64,000 bases of DNA, taken from positions 55,109 through 119,108 of the forward strand of contig CAYLMK010000016.1 of the NCBI GenBank assembly GCA_964384945.1, written 5' to 3'. The stretch is from S015-6 sp964384945 (GTDB lineage Bacteria > Desulfobacterota > DSWW01). The position numbers and the translations under genes were made by a program. Of the stretch, positions 24,670 through 33,392 are shown one piece after another; within the stretch, counting starts at the first letter, position 1, and each line of letters opens with the position of its first letter. Below the pieces are notes generated by a model. It was not told the origin of the DNA. It saw only the letters and a list, made by a program, of their open reading frames with translations, and did no database searches.

Positions 24670-26352
24670 TCATCGGTCGTTCCCGCCGCTGCGGGCTTTG
24701 GGTGTGTCGAGGACCCGCCTGACCTGTTCCAGAAGGCCCTGAATCGCGAAGGGCTTTCGGAGAAAGGCGGCTCCCGGCGGCAGGATGGCATCCTCCAGGA
24801 CGTCTTCTTCGGTGTGCCCCGACATATAGAGGACCTTCATTTCCGGGTGCCACGGGTCCAGACGCTCGGCGAGTTCAGGGCCGCTCATTCTGGGCATGAC
24901 AACGTCGGTCAGCATCAGGTGGATGAGACCCGTGTGCTGCTCCGAGATGAGGATCGCTTCGCCGGGATTGGGGGCTTCGAGTATGCGGTAGCCGCTTCTC
25001 TGAAGCGCCTGACGGACCGCCTTGCGTATGGAGGCGTCGTCTTCGACGAGCAGAACGGTCTCGGTTCCGACAAGCGAGCGGGCCGGCTCGGCGCCGGGCT
25101 CTTCTTCGGAAGGCGCATCCGGGACCCGCGGCAGGTAGACCCGGAAGGTTGCGCCCTTCCCGGGGCTGCTGGCAACCGATATGCCTCCCTTGCTCTGTTT
25201 GACGATCCCGAAGACCGTCGACAGGCCCAGCCCCGTTCCCTTGTGCCTCTCCTTGGTTGTGAAGAAGGGCTCGAAAATGTGTTTCTGGAGCTCCTCGTCC
25301 ATCCCGCATCCCGTGTCGGCCACGGTGAGGAGCACGTAGGGGCCCGTCTCGATTCCCAAACGCCCCGGCAGGGCTTCCTCCTCCAGGTCTACGTCGGCCG
25401 AGGCGATCGTCAGGGTGCCCCCTTGCGGCATGGCATCCCGGGCATTGACGGCGAGGTTCAAGATGACCTGCTCGAGCTGCCCCGGGTCTGCCCTGACTCG
25501 ACCCAGTTGCGCCGCCTGCCGGATGTCGAGCTCGATGTGCTCTCCGATGAGCCGCCTGAGGATGCCTTCCATCGAGCCCAGAACCGCGTTCAGGTCGAGC
25601 ACCTTCGGCTGGAGCACCTGCTTTCGGCTGAAGGCCAGGAGCTGCCCCGTCAGGGCGGCGGCCTGTTCCACCGCGTTCCGGATCTCCAGGACCTGCAGTC
25701 TGGCCGCATCCGTCTCCGGGATGTCCATCATGAGCAGGTCGGCGTAAGCCCCGATGGCGGTCAACAGGTTGTTCAGGTCGTGCGAGATTCCCGCGGCGAG
25801 CCTCCCGACCGCCTCCAGTTTCTGCGACAGGAGCAATTGATCCTCTGCCTTCTTGCGATCCGTGATGTCCCGCACATATTCGATTATGCCCACCAGCCGA
25901 CCCGTAGCGTTGTCGAAGAGAGGGAAACTGTAGAGGTCAAGCCATCCGACCTGCCTGCCCCCGGGTCCGGTCTTGGGAACGATTTCGTGGGAAGCCTTTC
26001 CCGTCTGCAGGGTCTTTCGAGTCGGGCAGGTTTCGCAAGCCCTGTCGCGATTGTGATAGGCCTGGTAGCATTTCTTGCCCGCGAGGGGCATGGCGTGGCC
26101 GTACCACCGTTCCATCGTCGGATTGACGCGAAGGATGTTGAGCCCCTTGTCCAGGATGCTGATGCCGTCCTGGATGCTTGAGAAGACGTTCGACAGGAAC
26201 CGCTCCCTCTCCTCGAGGTCCCGCCTTGCCTGAAGGAGGTCTCTCTCCACGCGGACATGCTTTGCCTCCAGGGCCTCCAGTTCGGCCAGCCGCTTTTTCA
26301 GGCGGGCAGTCTCCTCCCGCAAACCCTCGTCGCATGGGGGCGAATTCTGCAT
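24670..26352 (-). CDS. PAS-domain hybrid histidine kinase with C-terminal receiver
   Basis: A 560-residue soluble sensor kinase. An N-terminal coiled coil (residues 10-50) leads to a PAS domain (about 52-165) with a cysteine pattern KKCYQAYHNRDRACETCP that is common in one PAS subgroup and may bind metal or sense redox. HisKA follows with phospho-acceptor His191 in AAGISHDLNNLL, then HATPase with NLAVNARDAMPQGG (N-box), DTGCGM and GTGLGLSTV. The C-terminal receiver (about 432-550) has VEDD and phospho-acceptor Asp483 in LTDVVMPRMSG. No transmembrane segment, so the signal is intracellular. No separate response regulator lies beside it. It converges with the VOC gene. Confidence 0.92.
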   Translation of the reverse strand: MQNSPPCDEGLREETARLKKRLAELEALEAKHVRVERDLLQARRDLEERERFLSNVFSSIQDGISILDKGLNILRVNPTMERWYGHAMPLAGKKCYQAYHNRDRACETCPTRKTLQTGKASHEIVPKTGPGGRQVGWLDLYSFPLFDNATGRLVGIIEYVRDITDRKKAEDQLLLSQKLEAVGRLAAGISHDLNNLLTAIGAYADLLMMDIPETDAARLQVLEIRNAVEQAAALTGQLLAFSRKQVLQPKVLDLNAVLGSMEGILRRLIGEHIELDIRQAAQLGRVRADPGQLEQVILNLAVNARDAMPQGGTLTIASADVDLEEEALPGRLGIETGPYVLLTVADTGCGMDEELQKHIFEPFFTTKERHKGTGLGLSTVFGIVKQSKGGISVASSPGKGATFRVYLPRVPDAPSEEEPGAEPARSLVGTETVLLVEDDASIRKAVRQALQRSGYRILEAPNPGEAILISEQHTGLIHLMLTDVVMPRMSGPELAERLDPWHPEMKVLYMSGHTEEDVLEDAILPPGAAFLRKPFAIQGLLEQVRRVLDTPKARSGGNDR

Positions 26353-26760
26353 GGAGCCGGCCCTCCCCGGCCGGTCTGTCCAAGGGGCTGCGTTCTTCGC
26401 CCCTGTTCCTTAGGATGACCTCGCGGCTTCCGAGGATCCTCTCTGTCCTGCGCAGCCTCGTCCGCGGAGAGAGACGCGGGGCGCTTTCCGCTCCCCCCAG
26501 GGTTCCGGAAAGCTCTGTACGGCCAACCCTGTGAAGGCGTCGGATCGACCTGAGGGATTCTTTCACTGGAGAAGCCGGGTGCGGGAGACGGCGCAGGAAA
26601 AGGGCCTCGTATAGATGTATCCTATTGCATATCAGACAGCGGTCCCTCGGGCAAGAAAAAAGTCGGCCCGCGGCCCAGCCGGCTCTTCCTTCGCGCGCCT
26701 TTGCGCGCCGATGGGGAGCCGGTCGAGACGTCACGGCCGGCAGCAAGGGCGGGGGAATCC
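26353..26760. other. Intergenic region between efflux adaptor gene and histidine kinase
   Basis: No gene is supported in these 408 bases. On the minus strand it holds the end of the efflux operon with a GC-rich hairpin and a T-run, then an AT-rich patch at about 26609-26640 that could contain the kinase promoter. I could not read a convincing -35/-10 pair there. Confidence 0.4.
26655..26710 (-). terminator. Possible terminator of the efflux operon
   Basis: On the minus strand, downstream of the adaptor stop, GCGCGC-AAAG-GCGCGC forms a hairpin (26708-26693). It is followed by a second GC-rich stretch (GCCGGCTGGGCCGCGGGCC) and then six T (26661-26656). The T-run is not directly after the first stem, so confidence is limited. 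Confidence 0.4.
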
Positions 26761-27906
26761 CTACTCCGTCACGAGGATCGGGGTGCCGTCCATGAGGCCG
26801 CCCAGGCCTTCGACAACCACCTGTTCGCCGAGCTCGAGCCCGCCCGTCACCTCGACAAAACCTCCTGCACGCACCCCGACCTGGACGAGCCTGCGCTTGA
26901 CCTGTCCTGCGTGCGCAACCCAGACGTAGGAGCGTCCCTCGTCGTTCAGCACCGCAGCCGAGGGCACGGCGGCCGCACCTTGGACGGGCGGGAGTTCCAG
27001 CAGCCCTGAGCAGAAAAGCCCGGCCTTGAGCCGCTCTCCCTCGTTATGCACCCGGACCTTGATCAGGAAGGTGCGGGTCTGGGGGTCGATCTTCGGGTTG
27101 ACGGCGACGATCTCCCCTTCCACGTGCATTGCTGCGGAGCCCACATCGATCCTCACGGTGGAGCCTCGGGAAACACTGTCGAAAAATCGTTCGGGGAGGG
27201 CGACTTCCGCCTCCAGGCTGGCCAGATCCATGATCTCCAGGACCAACTCTCCCCTTCGCACGTATTCGCCCTGTTCGCGGAACTTGCCGGTGATGAAGCC
27301 CGAGTAAGGGGCGGTTACGGTACAGTCTTCGAGGGCCTGTCGGGCCGTGTCCAGGCCGACCCGCGCCTGGACGACCGCGGACCGCGCCTGTTCCAGGAGG
27401 GCGGCGGCCCTGTCATGCTCGGTGCGCGCCCGATCACGCATCTGTTCGGTGGCGGACCCTTCGTTGTAAAGGTTCTCCATCCGCAGCATTTCCCGCCTCG
27501 CGTCTTCGACGTTCACCCGTGCGGTCTGCTCGGCAGCCTCGGCCACCTGAATGGCCGACTCGGCCTGCCGAACCCTCAAGACGTAGTCCGCAAGACGGAT
27601 TTGAAAGAGCATCTGTCCCTGTGAGACGCGACTCCCGATTTCCACGGGCAGGCTTTCGATCGTTCCCTCGACCAGGGCCATGAGGCCGGCATGGTTTTCG
27701 GGTCGCAGGGTTCCGGTGAATCGGACGCTTCGGTCGAAGTCGCGCTTCGTGACCTCTGCCACGGAGACGGTCTTGGGCTGCAGCGCGGCCTCCTTTCCGA
27801 TGGAGACTTCGCGCTTACCGCTTTCCGCGCCGGAACCGCATCCGAGATGGTGCGCGAAAACCACTGCCCCCGTGAGAAGGACGGCCGCCATTGTCATCTT
27901 TTTCAT
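26761..27906 (-). CDS. RND efflux periplasmic adaptor (membrane fusion protein)
   Basis: A 381-residue envelope protein linking the inner-membrane pump to the outer-membrane channel. The N-terminus MKKMTMAAVLLTGAVVFAHH is an export signal, followed by Cys (HLGC) that may be lipidated, though the lipobox is poor. The barrel-sandwich/lipoyl halves (RPENHAGLMALVEGTIESLP; TVTAPYSGFITGKFREQGEY) flank a Glu/Arg/Ala-rich coiled-coil hairpin (about 110-190). The beta-barrel and membrane-proximal domains follow (LKAGLFCSGLLELP). ATG 27906 is preceded by AAGGAG; ATG 27930 is also in frame. Last gene of the efflux operon, 57 bp after the pump. Confidence 0.92.
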   Translation of the reverse strand: MKKMTMAAVLLTGAVVFAHHLGCGSGAESGKREVSIGKEAALQPKTVSVAEVTKRDFDRSVRFTGTLRPENHAGLMALVEGTIESLPVEIGSRVSQGQMLFQIRLADYVLRVRQAESAIQVAEAAEQTARVNVEDARREMLRMENLYNEGSATEQMRDRARTEHDRAAALLEQARSAVVQARVGLDTARQALEDCTVTAPYSGFITGKFREQGEYVRRGELVLEIMDLASLEAEVALPERFFDSVSRGSTVRIDVGSAAMHVEGEIVAVNPKIDPQTRTFLIKVRVHNEGERLKAGLFCSGLLELPPVQGAAAVPSAAVLNDEGRSYVWVAHAGQVKRRLVQVGVRAGGFVEVTGGLELGEQVVVEGLGGLMDGTPILVTE

Positions 27907-27963
27907 CGATCGGGATCTCCTTGTTGCCATCGTTCGCAGGGTCGCCTCTGCCGGCGGACGGCT

Positions 27964-30900
27964 CTACCGGACGGTTCGATCGGCGCCTCGGGCGCTCATG
28001 GCCGAAACGGGAGCGCGGAAGCGTCTCCTCAGCCAGGAAGCCAGATCGTCCAGAAGCAGGTAGACGACCGGGATGACCAGCAGGGTGAGAAACGTGGATG
28101 TCAGCATGCCCCCGATGACCGCAATCGCCATCGGCGCTCGCGACTCGCCTCCCTCGCTCATGCCCAGGGCCACGGGCAGAACGGCGATGATCGTCGACGC
28201 TGCGGTCATCAGGATGGGGCGGAGCCGGGTGGGCCCCGCCTGCAGGATGGCCTCCACCTTCTGCATCCCGCGTGCGCGAAGGGTGTTCGTGTAGTCCACG
28301 AGCAGAATCGCGTTCTTGGTTACGATGCCCATCAGCATGATGATCCCGATATAGGATGTGATGTTCAGTGTGTTGCCGGTGATGAGCAGCAGCCCGAACA
28401 CACCGATGACGCAGAGCGGCAGTGAGAGCATGACGGTCAAGGGGTGGATGAAGGATTCGAATTGGGCCGCAAGAACCATGTAGATGATCACGATGGCGAC
28501 GATCATGGCATAACGCATGTAGACAAAGGTCTCCTGGAAGGCCTGGGTGCGTCCGGTCGTGGCAGCCCCCCAATTGCCGTCCTTGGGGAGAATCTCTTGC
28601 GTCGCCTTTTCGAGTTCCTCCAGGGCCTGGCCCATGGGTTTGTCTTCGAGATTCGTGTAGATGGTCACGGCCCTGCGCCGATTGTACCGGTTCACGACAT
28701 TGGGCCCCTGGCCCACTTCGATGGTCATGAGGTTCGAGGACTTGACCAGGGTGCCGTCCATCGATCGGACTGCGGTCCGGTAGAGGTCCTCCGGCTTGTC
28801 GCGGACCGCCGGAAGGGCCCGGACCCGGATGTCGTATCGTTCCCCTCCCTCCTTGTACTTGCCGGCCTCGACCCCGCCGAAAAGCGTGTAGATGTCCTGG
28901 GAGATGGAACGCACATCCACCCCGAGATCGTCCGCAAGCCCCCGGTCGATGCGGACCTTGACCTCCGGCTTGGTGATCCGAAGGTCCGTGTCCACATCCA
29001 CAAATCCTCCGAGACTCCTCAGGGTCGGAACGATCCGGTCGCTCACCTGAGCCAGCGCGGAGACATCGGGGCCTTGAATGATATACACCAGATCCGCGTG
29101 GCGTTCCCCGCCTCCAAAGATCGACATGTATTCCACGGAAGAGGTCATGTCTTTGTGAACAGCGAGCAAGCCGCGGAGCCGCCGCATGAATTCGGTCTGG
29201 TGCACCTTGCGCTCGGCCCGGGGCTTCAGATGGACCACCATGAGCCCCTTGTTCACCTCGCCCGCTGCCATCCCGATCGCCGAGAAGCCGTGCGTGACCT
29301 CAGGCTGGCTGAATACGATCTGCTCGATTTCCCGCAACCGCTCTTCCGTCTTGTAAATGGAAGTGCCGGTGGGCATCTCGAAGCGGAGCATGAAGCGCGC
29401 CTCATCATCCTGGGTGCTGAACTCCCTGCCGATGAACGGGGTGAGCGTCATGCCGGCTGCGAAGGAGGCGAGGGCGATCAGGACCGTGTACGCCCTGTGG
29501 CGCGTGACCCAGCCCAGAAGGCGGCGATAGTTTACATCCAGAGACTGGAAGCCTCTTTCGAGCAGGTTGTAGAGGGGATGGTGTTTCTCTTCGTGTTGGA
29601 GCAGTCGCGAGCAGAGCATGGGGGTAAGGGTGAGGGAAACCAGGGCCGAGATGGCGATCGTGACCGCGACGGTCAGGCCGAACTGGTAAAAGAACCGGCC
29701 CACGATTCCCTTCATGAAGGCGACGGGGATGAACACGGCCGCGATCGAAGAGGTGGCCGCTATTACGGCCAACCCCACTTCCGACGTGCCGGCGCCGGCC
29801 GCGTGCATCGGAGAGGCCCCTTCCTCTACATGGCGGAAGATGTTCTCGAGCACTACGATTGCGTCGTCGATGACCATGCCCACGGCCAGAGACATGGCCA
29901 TCATGCTCATGTTGTTGATGGTGAAGTCGAGCGCGTACATGACGACGAACCCCCCGATCAGGGAGATCGGGATGGCAACGACGCTGATCATCGTGATGCG
30001 GACGTTGCGGAGGAAGAGGAACATGATGAGGGACGTCAGCAGAATGCCGAACAGGATGTCCCCCTGCACGCCCTTCATGGAGGCCTCGATGAATTCGGAG
30101 GAGTCAAAGGCCACTTCCAGGTGAATTCCTTCGGGAACGGTCTTCTGCATCTCCTTCAGTTCGGCCTTGACCCGCCGTGCGACCTCAACCGTGTTCGTGC
30201 CAGACTGCTTCCGAATCCCCAGGCCGATGGTCGGGACCCCGTTGAATCGGGCCACCGTCCGAAGGTCCTCCATACCGTCGTTGACTTTGGCTACGTCGCG
30301 AAGGCGCGTGACGGCCCCATCCCGGGAAGCCAGGACGAGACCCGCCAGTTCTTCCGCAGACGAATACTCTCCCTCGATCTTGACGCTGTATTCCTTGTCG
30401 AGCCTTTCGACCCGGCCTCCGGGCAGTTCGACGTGTTTGAGTTTGATGGCCCTGACCACATCTTGCGGAGTCAGTCCCCTGGCTTCCAGTTTCTCCGGGT
30501 CCAGCCAGACGCGAATCTCCCGTTCGCGCAATCCGCCGGTCTGGACCATGCCCACGCCTCGGATCGACTGAAGCCTCTCCTTGGCAACCTTATCGGCGTA
30601 CTGGGCAAGACGTGCGTAGTCGCCCCGGCTCGATACGGCGATCCACATGATCGCCTGCGCCGCGACATCGAGCTTGTCCACGATCGGCTTGTCCACGTCG
30701 TCCGGCAGGTCGCGCTCGGCCAGGTTCACCTTGGCCCTGACCTCCTGGGCGGCTACGTCCACATCCTTGTCGAGCTCGAATTCGACGAAGATCCTGGAAA
30801 CTCCCTCGTAGCTTTGCGAACGGATCGTCTTGATGCCCTCGATGGTCGTTATCTGTTCCTCGAGGACATCCGTAACATCCATGTCGATGACCTCGGGGCT

Positions 30901-31062
30901 GGCGCCGACGAGTGTGGTGGTCACCGTCACATACGGGAAGTCGACCTCCGGAAAGAGGTCGAGGCCCATGTTGCGGAAGGCGATCCATCCGAAGAGGATC
31001 AGGGCCGCCATGGCGATCAGGGTCGTCACGGGACGTCGAATCGCGGTGTCAGAAAGAAGCAT
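27964..31062 (-). CDS. RND efflux pump permease (HAE1/AcrB family)
   Basis: A 1032-residue inner-membrane proton-driven pump, the normal length for the family. N-terminus LLSDTAIRRPVTTLIAMAAL leads into TM1. The porter domain has GVGMVQTGGLREREIRVWLD. TM4 carries the proton-relay pair in LAVGMVIDDAIVVLENIFRH, and the second half repeats the fold (YIGIIMLMGIVTKNAILLVD). Twelve membrane helices in two groups and two large periplasmic loops are visible. The substrate range (drugs, solvents, metabolites) is not predictable; charged metal-efflux signatures of the CusA type are absent. Encoded between the TolC-like and adaptor genes. Confidence 0.95.
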   Translation of the reverse strand: MLLSDTAIRRPVTTLIAMAALILFGWIAFRNMGLDLFPEVDFPYVTVTTTLVGASPEVIDMDVTDVLEEQITTIEGIKTIRSQSYEGVSRIFVEFELDKDVDVAAQEVRAKVNLAERDLPDDVDKPIVDKLDVAAQAIMWIAVSSRGDYARLAQYADKVAKERLQSIRGVGMVQTGGLREREIRVWLDPEKLEARGLTPQDVVRAIKLKHVELPGGRVERLDKEYSVKIEGEYSSAEELAGLVLASRDGAVTRLRDVAKVNDGMEDLRTVARFNGVPTIGLGIRKQSGTNTVEVARRVKAELKEMQKTVPEGIHLEVAFDSSEFIEASMKGVQGDILFGILLTSLIMFLFLRNVRITMISVVAIPISLIGGFVVMYALDFTINNMSMMAMSLAVGMVIDDAIVVLENIFRHVEEGASPMHAAGAGTSEVGLAVIAATSSIAAVFIPVAFMKGIVGRFFYQFGLTVAVTIAISALVSLTLTPMLCSRLLQHEEKHHPLYNLLERGFQSLDVNYRRLLGWVTRHRAYTVLIALASFAAGMTLTPFIGREFSTQDDEARFMLRFEMPTGTSIYKTEERLREIEQIVFSQPEVTHGFSAIGMAAGEVNKGLMVVHLKPRAERKVHQTEFMRRLRGLLAVHKDMTSSVEYMSIFGGGERHADLVYIIQGPDVSALAQVSDRIVPTLRSLGGFVDVDTDLRITKPEVKVRIDRGLADDLGVDVRSISQDIYTLFGGVEAGKYKEGGERYDIRVRALPAVRDKPEDLYRTAVRSMDGTLVKSSNLMTIEVGQGPNVVNRYNRRRAVTIYTNLEDKPMGQALEELEKATQEILPKDGNWGAATTGRTQAFQETFVYMRYAMIVAIVIIYMVLAAQFESFIHPLTVMLSLPLCVIGVFGLLLITGNTLNITSYIGIIMLMGIVTKNAILLVDYTNTLRARGMQKVEAILQAGPTRLRPILMTAASTIIAVLPVALGMSEGGESRAPMAIAVIGGMLTSTFLTLLVIPVVYLLLDDLASWLRRRFRAPVSAMSARGADRTVR

Positions 31063-31098
31063 GCGGGTTCCTCGGACTGGTTGAATGTTTCCTCTTCC

Positions 31099-32598
31099 TT
31101 ACTGTGCGGGCGCCTCGCCGGGTGTGCCGGTCTCCCCGAACATCGAAAGGTCGGGAGTGTACGCACTGCCCCGTCCGGCCTCCCCCGGCCCGGGGCCCAG
31201 GATTCCCATGGCAAGCTGAAGGTTCAGACGGCTGACGGCGTGGCCGTAAACGGATTCGTAGTACAGCCCGCTTGCCGTCGTGAGGGCCGATCGGGCATCC
31301 GAAACCTCCACCTCCGAGGCGATTCCCTCCCGGTACCCAACTTCGGCCAATCGCAGGCCCTCCCGGGCCCGGCTTCGATTGAGCTTCTGGGATTCCACGA
31401 ATTCCTCGGCGTTTCTCAGGGAAAGCAGGGCCTGACGGATCTCGAGAAAGGCCTGCTCCTGGGTGTTCGCCAGGCGGTAACGGCTCTGAGCCAGCGTGGC
31501 CTTCTGCTGGTGGACGCGGCCCTCGCGGCCCAGGCCGTCGAAGAGGGACAGGTTGACCGAAAGGCCTGCGTTCCAGGTATCGTTCCACTCGTTGGTGGTT
31601 GTCGATCTCGGGTCCGGCTTTCCCCACAGTTGCTCGAAAAAGGCGTCGACCTGCGGCCAGTACCGGCTCTTGGCCACCCGAAGCGCCTCTTTTTGCAGCC
31701 TGACCTCCAACTCGGCCTGGTAAAGATCCGGCCGGTTCTCGTGGCCGATTCGGATGGCCTCTTCCAGGACCGGTTTCATGGGCACGTACTCGAGTTCATC
31801 GGCCAAATCGATGTCGCTCTTCTGGAGGACGCCCATGGCTTTCAGAAGCCGTGACTTGGCGATATCGACGCTGTTTTTCTGCTTGATCATCTCGGCGCGA
31901 AAATTGGATACATCCACCTCGGCGCGTAGGACATCGTAATCGGAGGCGACCCCGAGCCTCCGTTTTTTCCTCACGTCCTCCAGGTGGACCTCGGCCGATC
32001 GGACCGCATCTTCGTTCACGTCCACCTGGTGCTGAAACAGCAGGGCGTCGTAGTAGGCTCGGGCCACGTCGTAGATGGTGCGCTGCAGGGCGGATCGTAC
32101 CGCCTCATCGCTCAGCAGATCGGCCAGCCGGGCCGCGCGCAGGGCTGCACCGATGGCGCCTCCCCGGAAGACGGGCTGCGAAACCGTCAGATCCACGGAA
32201 TAATTGTCCACGTCTCCCAGGGCGATCGAGACATCCCCGACATCGAAGGTGTTGACCTTGTCGAGGCGTGTGTAGGTCCCCTCAGCGTTCACCTTGGGCA
32301 GGGCCGCCTGGTATGACTCGACGACCTTCCCCCGGGCGATCTCCTTTTCCTGAAGGGTCGCCTGCAGCTCCTTGTTCTGCCGGATCGCGAGCTTCACGGC
32401 ATCCTCCAGGCGAAGCTTGCCGCTGATCGTCACCTCGGTCGCCGCTTGCGCCTCGCGCATCTTCACCCACTGATTGTAAGCGGACGTCCGGGTTTCGCGG
32501 ATGTCCCGCACGAGAGACTCGCGGGAGACGCAGCCGTTGGCCGCCTGCAGCAGAAGGGCGGCGGCAAAGAAGAGAAGGGCCCGCATGTTCATGATCAT
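31099..32598 (-). CDS. TolC-family outer-membrane efflux protein
   Basis: A 499-residue outer-membrane channel of the efflux system. The signal sequence MIMNMRALLFFAAALLLQAA ends near Cys23 (NGC), which could be lipidated though the lipobox is not ideal. Two OEP repeats are visible: LRLEDAVKLAIRQNKELQAT near residue 60 and VLEEAIRIGHENRPDLYQAE near residue 280, each with long Ala/Gln/Glu-rich helices that form the periplasmic tunnel. The strand segments YSVDLTVSQPVFRGG and WNAGLSVNLSLFDG give the beta barrel. The start overlaps the tetR stop as ATGA, so translation is coupled. Confidence 0.92.
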   Translation of the reverse strand: MIMNMRALLFFAAALLLQAANGCVSRESLVRDIRETRTSAYNQWVKMREAQAATEVTISGKLRLEDAVKLAIRQNKELQATLQEKEIARGKVVESYQAALPKVNAEGTYTRLDKVNTFDVGDVSIALGDVDNYSVDLTVSQPVFRGGAIGAALRAARLADLLSDEAVRSALQRTIYDVARAYYDALLFQHQVDVNEDAVRSAEVHLEDVRKKRRLGVASDYDVLRAEVDVSNFRAEMIKQKNSVDIAKSRLLKAMGVLQKSDIDLADELEYVPMKPVLEEAIRIGHENRPDLYQAELEVRLQKEALRVAKSRYWPQVDAFFEQLWGKPDPRSTTTNEWNDTWNAGLSVNLSLFDGLGREGRVHQQKATLAQSRYRLANTQEQAFLEIRQALLSLRNAEEFVESQKLNRSRAREGLRLAEVGYREGIASEVEVSDARSALTTASGLYYESVYGHAVSRLNLQLAMGILGPGPGEAGRGSAYTPDLSMFGETGTPGEAPAQ

Positions 32599-33230
32599 CC
32601 TTTCTTCCTGTTCTTCTTCGTGTTCAGAATGCCCGCAAAAAGGATGTCCCGGATGGTGCGGAACTCGGGGAGCGGAACCTGGTCCTCCTCGTGGCGTATC
32701 CAGTAGGTGACAAAGGAACGAACCATGCCCTCGAGCGCAAGGGCCATGCCGACGGGGTCGTTTCCGGAGAATAGCCCCCGTTCGATGCCCTCCCTGAAAA
32801 TCCCGGCCAAAAGGCCCAGATAGGCTTCATACCTGGCGATGAGCTGTTCGACCCCGTCGAATGGCACATTTCCGTCCGAACCGAGGGTGGGGTCGAGGAA
32901 AAGCCTCAGAAACGGCTTGTGCTCGGTGAAGTACTGATACTTCGTTTCGATCAGGATGCAGATCTTCTCTTCGGGGTCCTCCGAGTCCCTGATCTTGTCC
33001 TCGAGCAGGGACAGGTACTCTTCGGTCCTCATCTGCAGCAGGGCGGCGTAAATCTCGTTCTTGTTTCGGAACATGTGGTAGATGCTTCCCACGGCAAACT
33101 CGGACTTCTCGGAGATCTCCTGGATCGTGGCGCTGTGAAATCCTTTGCGGGAGAATACCTCTTCGGCCGCTTCGAGAAACTCCCGTTCGCGCCGCTGCCG
33201 TTCCCGTTCCTTCCTGGGTAACCTTTGCAT
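32595..33230 (-). CDS. TetR-family transcriptional regulator of the efflux operon
   Basis: A 211-residue dimeric repressor. The N-terminal helix-turn-helix spans about residues 15-62 (REFLEAAEEVFSRKGFHSAT, IQEISEKSEF, AVGSIYHMFRNKNEIYAALL). The C-terminal ligand-binding domain is all helical (HKPFLRLFLDPTLGSDGNVP; GIERGLFSGNDPVGMALALE), a form common among AcrR/FadR-like regulators. It is the first gene of the tetR-tolC-rnd-mfp operon and overlaps the next gene by 4 bp, so it most likely represses its own operon and is relieved by a pump substrate. GGGGGAA precedes the ATG at 33230. Confidence 0.93.
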   Translation of the reverse strand: MQRLPRKERERQRREREFLEAAEEVFSRKGFHSATIQEISEKSEFAVGSIYHMFRNKNEIYAALLQMRTEEYLSLLEDKIRDSEDPEEKICILIETKYQYFTEHKPFLRLFLDPTLGSDGNVPFDGVEQLIARYEAYLGLLAGIFREGIERGLFSGNDPVGMALALEGMVRSFVTYWIRHEEDQVPLPEFRTIRDILFAGILNTKKNRKKG

Positions 33231-33294
33231 CTCGATTCCCCCGGCATGCGATGGTGGAGGATCTTGTCGATCCCGTCTCGCAGCGCAGGCTGAA

Positions 33295-33350
33295 TAGAAC
33301 GAAAATTCTAATAATTGATCAAAGATTCTATTCTAGGAATGTCCGTTCCG
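33295..33350. promoter_or_regulatory. Array of three operator-like 16-bp sites at the tetR promoter
   Basis: Site A at 33295-33310 is the palindrome TAGAA-N6-TTCTA. Site C at 33335-33350, read on the minus strand, is CGGAA-N6-TTCCT and shares 11 of 16 bases with A. Site B at 33315-33330 (TTGATCAAAGATTCTA) shares 12 of 16 with A. Starts are exactly 20 bp apart, and the sites cover the spacer, the -10 box and the start point, as expected for a TetR repressor. Confidence 0.55.
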
Positions 33351-33357
33351 ATGTCAA
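33330..33357 (-). promoter_or_regulatory. Promoter of the tetR-efflux operon
   Basis: On the minus strand a perfect TTGACA (33357-33352) is followed after 16 bp by TAGAAT (33335-33330), 5 of 6. Transcription should start about 33323, leaving a leader of about 90 bases. Confidence 0.75.
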
Positions 33358-33392
33358 GTGGCGGGCACGGACGGGACCGAAGCAAGCACACA

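Noticed and set aside
28444..31854. Long plus-strand frame opposite the RND pump
   Set aside because: Antisense shadow of the pump and TolC-like genes, His/Asp/Gly-rich with no recognisable fold.
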